A stretch of DNA of 26,242 nucleotides from Phoronis australis. Its lineage: Eukaryota; Phoronida; Phoronidae. Below the pieces are notes generated by a model. That model was given only the letters and a program-made list of their open reading frames with translations. It did no database searches and was not told the origin of the DNA. The first letter of the stretch is position 1; every line of letters starts with the position of its first letter. Both the position numbers and the translations under genes were made by a program. This document shows, one piece after another, positions 13,001 to 19,768 of the stretch. Location of the stretch: positions 363,634 to 389,875 of the forward strand of contig NMRA01000354.1 of NCBI GenBank assembly GCA_002633005.1. Reading direction: 5' to 3'.

Positions 13001-16000
13001 AAACCCAGAAATTAAATTCAGATCTCTACTTTAGTAATCTAATGGCCGGATACTGGAAACAACATGGTGGTAGATCAATGACTGCACAAAGACATACAGT
13101 GATGTGTGGCTGATTCTGAAAAGCTCTCAGAAGTTTGATAGAGAAAAAACAGTGTGTTCCTTCAGAAACCTCCATTGCTGGCTATAGCACCATCATTTAG
13201 CATGGGCATTAAAGACAGGTTGTAACCAAAAGGTTGGCTACTAAAAGCAAAGTTTGGCAATGCCTCAGTGGATAAGTGGTGAACTTAAAAATGTATTTTT
13301 AACATTAAGAAAACAATGACCATGTATCCGTGCTTCGTGCTTGACACTCAAAACGATCCTGAAAAAATAGCTGGGAGCTTTTTAAACTTTCTCTTCAAAA
13401 GGAGATCCCATTGGTTTTTTTTCTTGAATTAAAATGGACATTATGATGCATCAAGTTTGAAACAGAAGACTGAATAGACATACTGTGAGAACTTACTTTG
13501 AACTGAGACAACACCTGGCAAACTTCTTTCATTTTGACTATATCACCATTATAATGCGCTGCCTTGAACTCATTGATCAGCCCTTCTTCACTTTGTGAGT
13601 ATTTTACTATAAAGTAATAAAACATTTTAAAGTACAGAGAGCAAAGCCATTATATGACTGCACTTCTGATTCTTAAAATAAAAAGTAGACAATTTAATCC
13701 TAATCCTAAAACCACTGACAAAAACCCGAGTACTGACAAAAATAAGCATCAGAAAAATCGACTTACCTTCTATTCTCTGCTTGGCTTTCTCAAACCTTAA
13801 ATATTAGTAAAAATATTTTACACCTCCAAAGCAAAAACCACACTTGTCGAGTCAACAAAAGCACAGTCACGCAACATCATTTTTAAGACAAAATAACGCA
13901 GAACTTGAAATGCACTAAGTGTCGCCAGTGAAGCAAGGCACTTTCCCATAGAAATGTCTGCATTAAGGTGTCACTTCCTTCCCGTGGCAATCTCAGCTTC
14001 TGACACGTGTATTTGGAGACATTAAAAAGCCTTTCAACATCTTCCTCTAGTAGAATATTCGTGTCGTGAGTATCTTGGAAACAGTTCAGGAAAAGCAATT
14101 GCAAAATTCCAGCTCTAACGACACAACAAACAACCATAGTCATACCGAAAGTAAAATGTCTAAATTGGTAGGTGTCGCTAGCGAATAAGGAAGTTGTGGC
14201 TTGTGCGCAAGATCACAGACCTTGTGCATTGTGAATGTATAGAGTTGGCAGCCCATGTCTATGATGCTATCAACACTTACTGCTCTCCAGCTGGTAACTC
14301 CTGAGCAATCAGGTACAGTTTCTGTAGCACATCAGCAGCCTCAGCGAGCTGCAAGTGTATCAGAAATGTCTTCAATCAGAATAGAAAGAAAATATTAACA
14401 GCCGACTCACAAGCCTTTAAAAATGACTGCTGACGCAGACTATGGTAGGATCCATACAAGCATGAAAGCATAACGAATAATTGAATTACATAACATCATT
14501 TCAAAATTTCATAAGAGTCACTGTATAAGAGAGTTAAACAAATGCTTTAAATACTTAAAATTATGCCAAACACACGCCCATGGGTGTTTATTTGGTGTTA
14601 CAACTTTGGTGTCAAGTGTCCAGACAGTGGGACGTTAATTTGGAAATTTTCCTCCTAAAAGCCCACCCAGCATCAACTTTTTGTCACAAATTCAGTTTTA
14701 GGGAGCATTAATCATGTATAAAACGAACAAGGCGTTTGCGAACTATGCATTTATTAACAAAAATTTTAAAAACGCTGTTTTAGTAAAATAGTGTCAAGTC
14801 AAGCAAAACAATGGCTTTCCGTTTACATACCCAGGCATTTATTTGGTGTTGTTAAAACGCCTCAAAATTTTCATTTTCCGAATACATGCCCATGGGCTTA
14901 CCTTCGGAAAACTCTGGTAGTATGTCCAAAATATGACAAAATGTAATGACCATCAACTACTCAACAAATTTGTTTCAAAACATAACACCTTTCAAGCCAA
15001 CTAACTTCACATTCACTTACTCTGAATGGATCATTGAATATTTGTGACTTGGGTTCCTCGTCAGACATGAACTCGCCAAAGTAGTTCAGCAGTTTTTGCG
15101 CCTCAACTGCCCGTGATCGTGGCGTATTCACACCTTCGAGCTGGTCACCCAGATGCACTACTTTGGTTGCCACAAAGTTGATCCGTTCATCCAACTGTTG
15201 AAATTTTCCAAACGCAACCTGTGAAGGCAGAATGTAATGATTATTCATAAGAAAATGAACAATATAATATGCGTTTTGTATTGTCTACTCACAATGAAAA
15301 AGAACCAGCTATATTGTGTATTTATGATGCAGAGAAATACTTGGTCTTGCTCTTTTTAATAACTGAAATCATTCAAATCCTTCAAGTTATTTATAAATCG
15401 GTAAATAAAACAACAAGAATGGATTGATCCATTCTTGTTGTTTTATTTACCGATTTATATTCTTCATTTCATGAAACAATAGTATCCTTGGGAGGATCTG
15501 GATCGCCTTATTTAGTTTCAGATATATTTTCTACGTCAATTTATTTAGAAACATTGTGCAAAACGTTACATTTGCAACTCGACAATAACAAAATTGAACC
15601 AAAGTTCTTCCTGCCTGCCAACCACTCATCAAACACCATTTGCCTACAATGAGTGCTGGCAATTTTTTTTGAACAAATGAAGCAGAAAATCTGCAGGTGT
15701 TCTGCTTTTCCAAAACTGGCACTACCTGATTGTCAGCTAACAGATGACCCACGACCTTTCGGTTACCCTTCTCCTCGTCTTTACACAGACCCTCCAACTT
15801 GTCAATGCGTTTCTCCAAACGTTTGTCCATCTCCTTCAACTCAGCGATAGAACGAGTAAACACATTATGCAGCGTCATTGGGTCAAACTGTTCCACGTTG
15901 TCTCTGCTAATTCCACCAGTGGTCCGCCACACTAGTCGCTCGACAAACTCTTCCGCATCAAACGGATCCTGCGTAAATTGAAACCATCATTTTGACATTT

Positions 16001-17220
16001 ATAATGCGTGAGTCAGGAGTTTAAGACACTTCAGCCAAGACACTAAAAACATCCAACTGAGTGCCAGAAAACAACAATACGGATTCTGCTTAACTTTAGT
16101 ATCTCAAAAAATCCGTGAGAATCCTAGAATTTGGCTCCTGGTAAAAATTGACCTATCGCAAGCTCTGCTCTCTAGAGAAATGTCGACAAGCAATAAGTTT
16201 TATATCCGGCACATGTTGTTTGCCGGGTAAAATGGCGGCTTGGAAACGAAGGTGTGTCTTGAATGCTGCATTCTGATTGGACAGGTCAACTGCAAAAGTA
16301 TTGCTAACTCTAGAAAGTACAAGCAACAGGGATCTATTTGTTCAAATTTCATTTTCATTGAGCAATTCACCTGAACCGTTTTGCTCAAATTAGTGACACA
16401 AGTGACCAATTTTTTACCCACAGCCTTTTATAGTACACTTTCTCACGTTTTCAGGATAAGCATGTTATGATATCCTAAAAGTTAAATCAGTGCTCGATTT
16501 GGCAAACGCGACCTCAAATCTAACCACTGGGAGTATTTCGTCAGACAACAATTCTCCCTAAATTCATTTCAAAGTTCGTGTTGACTATCCCAACTTTAAA
16601 TTACTAACAGTGTACCTAGATTCATTACATATGATTCACAGTTCTTCCCTTTATTTCATGAAATCAGAACATTTGCCACCCCAGCACTGCACAGCAGTCA
16701 GCACATATCAAATATGCACTTAAATTACAACAGGAAGTCAACAGACAGAAGTCGGAATGAGTATACATTGGGTTTTTGGGAAGATTTTTGTGTTTTGACA
16801 GCGATTTTGTTGCGAACTCGTTGGCACAGGACACTGAAAATGCTATCAGAAGAAAGAACAATTGCTCATGGTTTGGTGAACTTCTGTTTTCAGTGTTTTG
16901 TGAAAATTTATTAAGTTTTGTGTTTGATATGGATGAATGGATGGTTGAAGTGAAGCACCCGTGGAACTCCCAGTCCCAAATGTGATACCTTGTAGTATCA
17001 TGGGTGGCACAGCACTGAAAATAGTGGGGGAGCGCCGTCCATGAGTAAAAAATATAGTGTATTTGTGAAGATGAGAAGCTGAGCCTGGCTGAGGCTGAGT
17101 ACGCTAGCCTTGTGCCAGGCACTGGCAGACAGTAAAATAAAGAACTTATCTCCCACAGTGCATACACTTAACACTGAACAATTCCTTTACCTGCTCCAAC
17201 TCCTGAAGATGAACAGACAT
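1011..17220 (-). CDS. EXOC5: Exocyst complex component 5 (Sec10), complete 17-exon gene
   Basis: Sec10 is a subunit of the eight-protein exocyst, which tethers post-Golgi vesicles to the plasma membrane before SNARE fusion. It pairs with Sec15, Exo70 and Exo84 in one half of the complex and is needed for polarised secretion and ciliogenesis in animals. I assembled 17 coding exons by matching the known EXOC5 protein in order. Each has an AG acceptor and GT donor, and the phases join without a break into 2148 nt (715 residues plus stop), close to the roughly 708 residues of human EXOC5. Family-diagnostic blocks include ERLVWRT (residues 19-25), HLGDQLEGVNTPR (113-125), GETFLSQEVAINLLQES (411-427), TTEQKKTDFKPE (557-568), SEYRKLAKDFKI (643-654) and LHSFVQLRADYKS (695-707). 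Residues 45-90 are charged and probably coiled coil, as in the N-terminal bundle of exocyst subunits. No frameshift or stop was seen, so the gene looks functional. The ATG at 17220 is chosen because the first 10 codons align with the vertebrate N terminus. RBM34 lies head to head upstream. Introns run from 160 to about 1740 nt. Confidence 0.97.
2835..2995 (-). CDS. EXOC5: EXOC5 coding exon 16 (residues 634-687)
   Basis: Contains DVSEYRKLAKDFKI, DQLFDTLVALCQLLIVGPGN and VKQVCNGDQL, matching the C-terminal core of EXOC5. The acceptor is CCACCAG and the donor GTAAGC. Length is 161 nt. Confidence 0.98.
3183..3433 (+). promoter_or_regulatory. Three CTCF-like motifs in the same orientation (EXOC5 intron 15)
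   Basis: CCACTAGGGGGTG (3183-3195), CCACTAGGTGGTG (3315-3327) and TCACTAGGGGGCA (3421-3433) all fit the CTCF core of the form CCASYAGRKGGCR. They share orientation and are spaced 132 and 106 bp apart. Flanking bases are loosely similar between copies, so they may be units of a decayed tandem repeat. Binding is inferred from the motif only. Confidence 0.4.
3615..3629. repeat. Short perfect palindrome
   Basis: GCCACC, spacer AAC, GGTGGC. It lies about 180 bp from the third CTCF-like motif. No function is assigned. Confidence 0.4.
4304..4460 (-). CDS. EXOC5: EXOC5 coding exon 15 (residues 582-634)
   Basis: Contains ACVKLCKYVRNQ, LDGKNVDVVLAEFGVQFHR and YEHLLQFQYN. It matches vertebrate ACVKVCAYVRKQ and MDGKNVDTVLMELGVRFHR closely. 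The acceptor is GTTCACAG and the donor GTGAGT. Length is 157 nt. Confidence 0.98.
4930..5185. mobile_element. Possible relic of a dispersed repeat (EXOC5 intron 14)
   Basis: This stretch is richer in G and C than the surrounding intron. It carries ACCCAGGGGGCTTGGGG near 4980 and ACCCCCTAACTCAAAATCC near 5154, a style often seen in repeat consensus sequences of aquatic invertebrates. There are no clear terminal repeats and no coding part. The call rests on composition and resemblance only. Confidence 0.25.
5548..5746 (-). CDS. EXOC5: EXOC5 coding exon 14 (residues 515-581)
   Basis: Contains KKRDLMEQMEAKISVGLDRT and HILTTEQKKTDFKPE, a highly conserved Sec10 block. The acceptor is GCTTGCAG and the donor GTATAT. 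Length is 199 nt, ending on a complete codon. Confidence 0.98.
6398..6521 (-). CDS. EXOC5: EXOC5 coding exon 13 (residues 474-515)
   Basis: Contains YFFSVVTECNAIFHLFERQF, matching the vertebrate YFLDVVQQANTIFHLFDKQF. The preceding VPLPDPKSEPE is less conserved. The acceptor is CTTGCAG and the donor GTATAG. Length is 124 nt. Confidence 0.97.
7349..7457 (-). CDS. EXOC5: EXOC5 coding exon 12 (residues 438-474)
   Basis: Reads LSEQSDMPKNAMQIFEVLVQ then FVDYSLDVGLQ, matching vertebrate LSDPSDLPRNAFRIFTILVE and HIDYALETGL. The acceptor is TTTTACAG and the donor GTATGT. Length is 109 nt. Confidence 0.97.
7551..7886. repeat. 40-bp minisatellite, about eight copies (EXOC5 intron 11)
   Basis: A unit close to CAACTGTTGTATAAATTCAT followed by AGTAACATAGTAACTTGTTG repeats with a strict 40-bp period. 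Copies differ by roughly 10-30 per cent, so the array is old. It lies wholly in an intron, 94 bp from exon 12. Confidence 0.93.
8454..8616 (-). CDS. EXOC5: EXOC5 coding exon 11 (residues 383-437)
   Basis: Contains IHDLRRDIQ, NLGPTIENYGGETFLSQE and VAINLLQES, near-identical to the vertebrate LGPSIDTHGETFLSQEVVVN region. The acceptor is ATGTGTAG and the donor GTAAGC. Length is 163 nt, ending on a complete codon. Confidence 0.98.
9315..9342. repeat. Small perfect hairpin
   Basis: CCACACTG and CAGTGTGG form an 8-bp stem around a 12-nt loop in EXOC5 intron 10. This length is expected by chance in a window this size, and no function is assigned. Confidence 0.3.
9982..10071 (-). CDS. EXOC5: EXOC5 coding exon 10 (residues 353-383)
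   Basis: Reads LETRYLKDKMSSTLKSYYES then GHQKKQMGG, matching vertebrate VETGYLKSRSAMILQRYYDS and NHQKR. The acceptor is CGTTGTAG and the donor GTGAGG. Length is 90 nt. Confidence 0.95.
10378..10491 (-). CDS. EXOC5: EXOC5 coding exon 9 (residues 315-353)
   Basis: Reads TTKLASELQTLLKLGLDSNF and ends SQHISEYIG across the splice, matching vertebrate TTNLSSKLMEFNLGTD and ISYLENYIE. The acceptor is GTTTTAG and the donor GTAAGA. Length is 114 nt. Confidence 0.94.
11114..11239. repeat. 63-bp imperfect tandem duplication spanning the EXOC5 exon 8 donor
   Basis: AAGGTACATTGGAGAGCGGT (11114) and AAGGTACACTAGAGTGTAGT (11177) start two copies that align over about 56 bp. The second copy runs into the last bases of EXOC5 exon 8, so the splice-donor region is present twice. 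Confidence 0.8.
11220..11299 (-). CDS. EXOC5: EXOC5 coding exon 8 (residues 289-315)
   Basis: Reads DFIKRKLQSCKHDWEDYLM then DDLYT, matching the vertebrate SFVKEQLEEC and LYDLYTRTTNL region. The acceptor is GTTTCAG and the donor GTAAAG. Its donor end lies inside the second copy of a 63-bp tandem duplication (see findings). Confidence 0.93.
11838..12605. mobile_element. Non-autonomous DNA transposon with TA-flanked terminal inverted repeats
   Basis: The left end begins CCGTATTCGCCGTAATAAC and the right end is its reverse complement, ending ATTACGGCGAATACGG. TA flanks both sides (11836-11837 and 12606-12607), consistent with a TA target-site duplication as in Tc1/mariner-like elements. Four direct TAAGCGCCC-type motifs lie in the subterminal regions (near 11870, 11909, 12544 and 12572). 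No transposase is visible, but 194 bases inside are unknown. The superfamily call is an inference. Confidence 0.85.
11973..12166. other. Assembly gap (194 N)
   Basis: Undetermined bases inside the inverted-repeat element in EXOC5 intron 7. The true length is unknown. Confidence 1.
12692..12877 (-). CDS. EXOC5: EXOC5 coding exon 7 (residues 227-288)
   Basis: Starts GYNHCIEAFIEQ (vertebrate GYSHCVDVYIKQ) and ends FHGKLQ. The acceptor is TTTCTAAG and the donor GTAAAG. Length is 186 nt, phase 0 to 0. The PESITAKF segment matches the vertebrate PETVLAKL. Confidence 0.96.
13497..13606 (-). CDS. EXOC5: EXOC5 coding exon 6 (residues 190-226)
   Basis: Reads KYSQSEEGLINEFKAAHY and then GDIVKMKEV, matching the vertebrate LIQEF and GEIxRMREV region. 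The acceptor is CTTTATAG and the donor GTAAGT. Length is 110 nt. Confidence 0.95.
13767..13795 (-). CDS. EXOC5: EXOC5 coding exon 5 (micro-exon, residues 180-190)
   Basis: Only 29 nt, encoding FEKAKQRIE and supplying the last base of codon 180 and the first of codon 190. The acceptor is ATTTAAG and the donor GTAAGT. It is placed because its phase exactly closes the gap between exons 4 and 6 and because it aligns with the RFSEVKSKI region of vertebrate EXOC5. Confidence 0.88.
14281..14348 (-). CDS. EXOC5: EXOC5 coding exon 4 (residues 158-180)
   Basis: Reads LAEAADVLQKLYLIAQELP, matching the EAAD-x(2)-QKLxLIAQELP block of vertebrate EXOC5. The acceptor is ACTTGCAG and the donor GTAAGT. Length is 68 nt, ending after two bases of codon 180. 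Confidence 0.96.
14566..14905. mobile_element. Possible decayed repeat element (EXOC5 intron 3)
   Basis: GCCCATGGG occurs near both ends (about 14576 and 14888), with partly inverted flanks: TGTTTATTTGG on the left, and TGTATTCGG on the reverse complement of the right. ATTTATTTGGTGTTG-like sequence also occurs twice in direct orientation (near 14588 and 14838). This suggests an old terminal-repeat element, but the ends are not sharp. Confidence 0.3.
15021..15218 (-). CDS. EXOC5: EXOC5 coding exon 3 (residues 92-157)
   Basis: Contains the best-conserved Sec10 block, with VATKV, HLGDQLEGVNTPR and RAVEAQKLL. The acceptor is CTTCACAG and the donor GTAAGT. Length is 198 nt, phase 0 to 0. Confidence 0.98.
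15392..15459. repeat. Perfect inverted repeat, 33-bp arms around 2 bp (EXOC5 intron 2)
   Basis: The left arm 15392-15424 starts TATAAATCGGTAAATAAAAC. The right arm 15427-15459 is its exact reverse complement, with TG between. In RNA from either strand it would fold into a stem of about 32 bp with a 4-nt loop. No flanking target duplication is clear. It may be a minimal fold-back element, a recent inverted duplication or an assembly artefact. Confidence 0.95.
15726..15968 (-). CDS. EXOC5: EXOC5 coding exon 2 (residues 11-91)
   Basis: Begins DPFDAEEFVERLVWRTTGG and ends in LLADNQ. The acceptor is TTACGCAG and the donor GTAGTG. It carries the conserved N-terminal start of Sec10 and a charged, probably coiled-coil stretch rich in K and E (about residues 55-85). 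Length is 243 nt, phase 0 to 0. Confidence 0.96.
16229..16282. promoter_or_regulatory. YY1-like motif next to a CCAAT box (EXOC5 intron 1)
   Basis: AAAATGGCGGC at 16229-16239 (plus strand) is a full YY1-type motif. GTCCAATCAG read on the minus strand at 16273-16282 is a good NF-Y/CCAAT site. Both are typical of TATA-less animal promoters. They lie in intron 1 of EXOC5, where an alternative or antisense promoter is conceivable. This is motif evidence only. Confidence 0.35.
17191..17220 (-). CDS. EXOC5: EXOC5 coding exon 1 (residues 1-10)
   Basis: Reads MSVHLQELEQ, then donor GTAAAG. The length and the LxELEQ pattern match the first 10 residues of vertebrate EXOC5, which also precede a PF-x-A-x-E-[FY] segment. 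It is very short, so gene finders could miss it. No in-frame stop was seen in the roughly 70 nt upstream, so a slightly longer N terminus is possible but not supported by homology. Confidence 0.85.
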
Positions 17221-18790
17221 GATTTTGACTTCCTGCTTCACATGCCGTATTTTAACAGAAAAAAATCCTGCAGAAAGAAAACCAACAAATCCCCAATATT
17301 TAGTGTGGCGTGAAAATTACCAGGCTACTTAAATTGTACACGATTCGAACTCTCCTGCACATGAAGTCAAAAAGCAAAAAATAGGTCACGCATGCCTTGC
17401 TGTTGGTTAGTTAGTAATTTTGTTTCTTTTTGTCTTAAACTGGTTAAAAGCGGTAACGCAGTGTTCATTGAATAGTTTAGGTTAATGTCAATGCTTTATA
17501 AAATTTGTTTTCATGTCATAGATAGCATAACCTATGCTCATTTTCACGCGATTAAAATCATTATTATCCACTGCCTGGCACTGCATTACTCACCATTCAC
17601 TACACTGCACTACACTAGTCACTAGACAACAGTCAACAGCAACGTTGACAGCACGGTCCTGTCGGCAGTACTGCAGCGCACAGGACATGTATAGCGATCC
17701 CAAATTTAGAGAACCAGTTTCATCCACTGAGTAACGGGCCCGTTATTCAGTGATTTCCTGGTTCTCTAAATCATGGACCGCTATATCCGATGTTCCTTGA
17801 CCAACACTTGAGCTAATGTCTTGGGCTTGATTTGGGTTTGGTCACATTCAGTATTTTTCAAAGAAATTTTTCAGATACTAGTACTCCGTACCGAATGTTG
17901 TTTTATGACAAGTTATGTAATACTGAAAATTATTTCTTTATTTTTATTGACAAATATGGCAAAATAAAACTAAAGGGGAAAGCAATAATTTTTGAAGAAC
18001 TTAACGTTTAGTGAAAATTAAGGTGTCTGGTTCTCTTGGAATTTTTTTGTATTATTTCCCGGCGTGTATTTGCTATCTATGAAACTATAGGAAGTGATGT
18101 AGTGATGTAATTGGCCGGATAAAGCACCCACATCTTGGTTTTTAAATAGTTCCACTGAGGAAACACTTGTCCTACACCCTGTTGAGGTCAGTGTGTGCTG
18201 GTTATTCATGTTTGGTCAATCATAAAGTGAATACTGAACCAAGACGCGGGCCCTTTGTCTGGCCATTTAGAACACTTTCTATTGTTCATGAAAGCAAGTA
18301 TAAGCTGACGGAACAGCATTTAACATGGAGAATTAATGTCAATACATGGTAACTATCAATCTTGCCCAGTTTTTTATAGGTTAAGGAGCAACCTACTGGA
18401 TGGCACTGTTACATGCCTACAACATATAGTGCATGGCAATGAATGGAAACGTCTGTCCGTTTTCGTAAAGGAGGCAGGCAGACTTGAAAACTTCCGTCAC
18501 GAAGAACCATAACGGATTCTCATGCTTTTAGCTCAGCTGTTTGGTTCGGAATGGGCCCACCCATGAGGCCTGTGCACATCTGATGCACTGCAAATGACAT
18601 CAGGCTATCTGCACTTTTTTTTAATTAGCAATCTATACTTTAACTAAAGGTGACATCAAAAATGTTTTGTCTTTCCCTTTAATAGGCAACATGTATTTGT
18701 AATACCTCAAGTTATGATGTATCGTTATGGTTGTTGCTGTAAATGTTTTGATTAAAGCCGTGGCTGAGAATTCCCTTTTCTTCTCTATAG
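17221..18790. other. Divergent intergenic region between EXOC5 and RBM34
   Basis: About 1.6 kb separates the two start codons, which point away from each other. It must hold at least the EXOC5 promoter and probably that of RBM34, yet I see no TATA box at a convincing place and no CpG-rich island. It contains the palindromic MITE-like element at 17683-17796. The short open frames here show no family resemblance. Confidence 0.6.
17683..17796. mobile_element. Near-palindromic MITE-like element, copy 1
   Basis: The whole 114-bp stretch is an imperfect palindrome centred on GGGCCC (17736-17741). Both arms carry TTTAGAGAACCAG and a TATAGCG-GTCC-like outer part, and the middle is CACTGA-G-TAACGGG and its complement. 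It is homologous to the element at 20638-20740: both share TATA-x-CG-x-CC, TTT-x-GAGAACCAG and TCCACTGA in the same order. No open frame fits in it, so it must have been moved by another element's transposase, if mobile. Confidence 0.75.
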
Positions 18791-18797
18791 GTAAACC
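18791..18797 (+). other. RBM34: RBM34 5' UTR fragment behind a splice acceptor
   Basis: CTTTTCTTCTCTATAG is a good pyrimidine tract and AG acceptor ending at 18790, leaving only GTAAACC before the ATG at 18798. The 5' UTR is therefore probably spliced, either to an upstream non-coding exon or by trans-splicing of a leader. The upstream partner was not identified. Confidence 0.5.
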
Positions 18798-19768
18798 ATG
18801 TCAGGTAAAGGTGAATATGTTGTTGGTGGTATAGCCCAGCTGTTGCAAGGTCAAGGTAACAAAGATGTGTTGACGAATGAGAAAAAGAAGAAACGCAAAT
18901 TGCAAAATGGTGACGAATCTGCACCAAAAGAAAAATGTAAAACACCGAAGCAGAATAAAACTGCCAAAGTTACCTCTCCTGACTCGGATGTTGGCCTATT
19001 GAAAAATCTTTCTGGAGAATCAACGGACATATCGCACTCTCCCAGGAAAAAAATCAAAATTAAAAAGACTCCAGATCCAGTTGGGCAAACAAAGATTAAA
19101 CCAAAGAGGAAATCAGAGCCTAAGGGTAAGGAAGAGTTTCTCCATTCAGAGGGGTCACCGATCAAGGGAAAAGTAAAGAAATTCAAAAGTGAACCAAGTA
19201 GCCGAGAGAGTTTGAAGGCAAAGACAAAAAAGAGCAGAAATGGTGATGGTAAAATGGATCAAACTCAAAAGCGCTTGTCTGTCACTCCTCCCGGTGATGG
19301 GGGTACCAATGGCCGATTGACAAAGTGTCAAAAAAGGCTACGGAGGATGCGAAATCTGCGGCTAAAGCGTGAAGCAGAAAAGGCTCAATTGGGTTTACAG
19401 GGGGAACCCAGTGGTGGGCAGGCTATAGTGGGCAACACTGGAAAGGGTGGTGATCAGAGTGGTGATTGTGGAACTGTTCAGACAACTGGTTCTAAAAAAT
19501 CAAGGAAAAAGAGGACACAAAAGTTGAGTGATAATGATAAAGAGACACCTGTGGAAAAGAGCAGTACTACTAGCTCTTCTGTTGTGAAGGTAAGCTCAGA
19601 CAGTAAATCCGGGAAGAGGAAAAAACGAGCTGTGGAAGATAAAGAGAACAGTGAGAGCAAAGTAAGTAGCGGAACTGTTCATAAGAAGAAGAACAAGTCA
19701 GATGGTTACGCACCACCCCCTGGTGTGGTACATGAGTCACTTCTTGAAGAACAGAAAGGTGCTCCAAG
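18798..19768 (+). CDS. RBM34: RBM34 coding exon 1 (residues 1-324)
   Basis: Starts MSGKGEYVVGGIAQLLQGQG at the first in-frame ATG after the acceptor. The exon is a single long basic, low-complexity region rich in K, S, E and G. The donor AAG/GTATTG is preferred to reading on to the TGA just after it, because splicing joins in phase with RRM1 in the next exon. Length is 971 nt. Confidence 0.93.

Noticed and set aside
13261-13290. Possible tRNA-like or SINE box A (CTCAGTGGATAAGTGG)
   Set aside because: No box B, acceptor stem or cloverleaf was found nearby.
17075-17125. GCCTGGC...GCCAGGC inverted repeat in EXOC5 intron 1
   Set aside because: Short arms with a long loop; not distinguishable from chance.
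18851-19186. 111-codon minus-strand frame, rich in F and S
   Set aside because: It mirrors the lysine-rich RBM34 exon 1; open antisense frames are expected opposite AAA/AAG-rich coding sequence.
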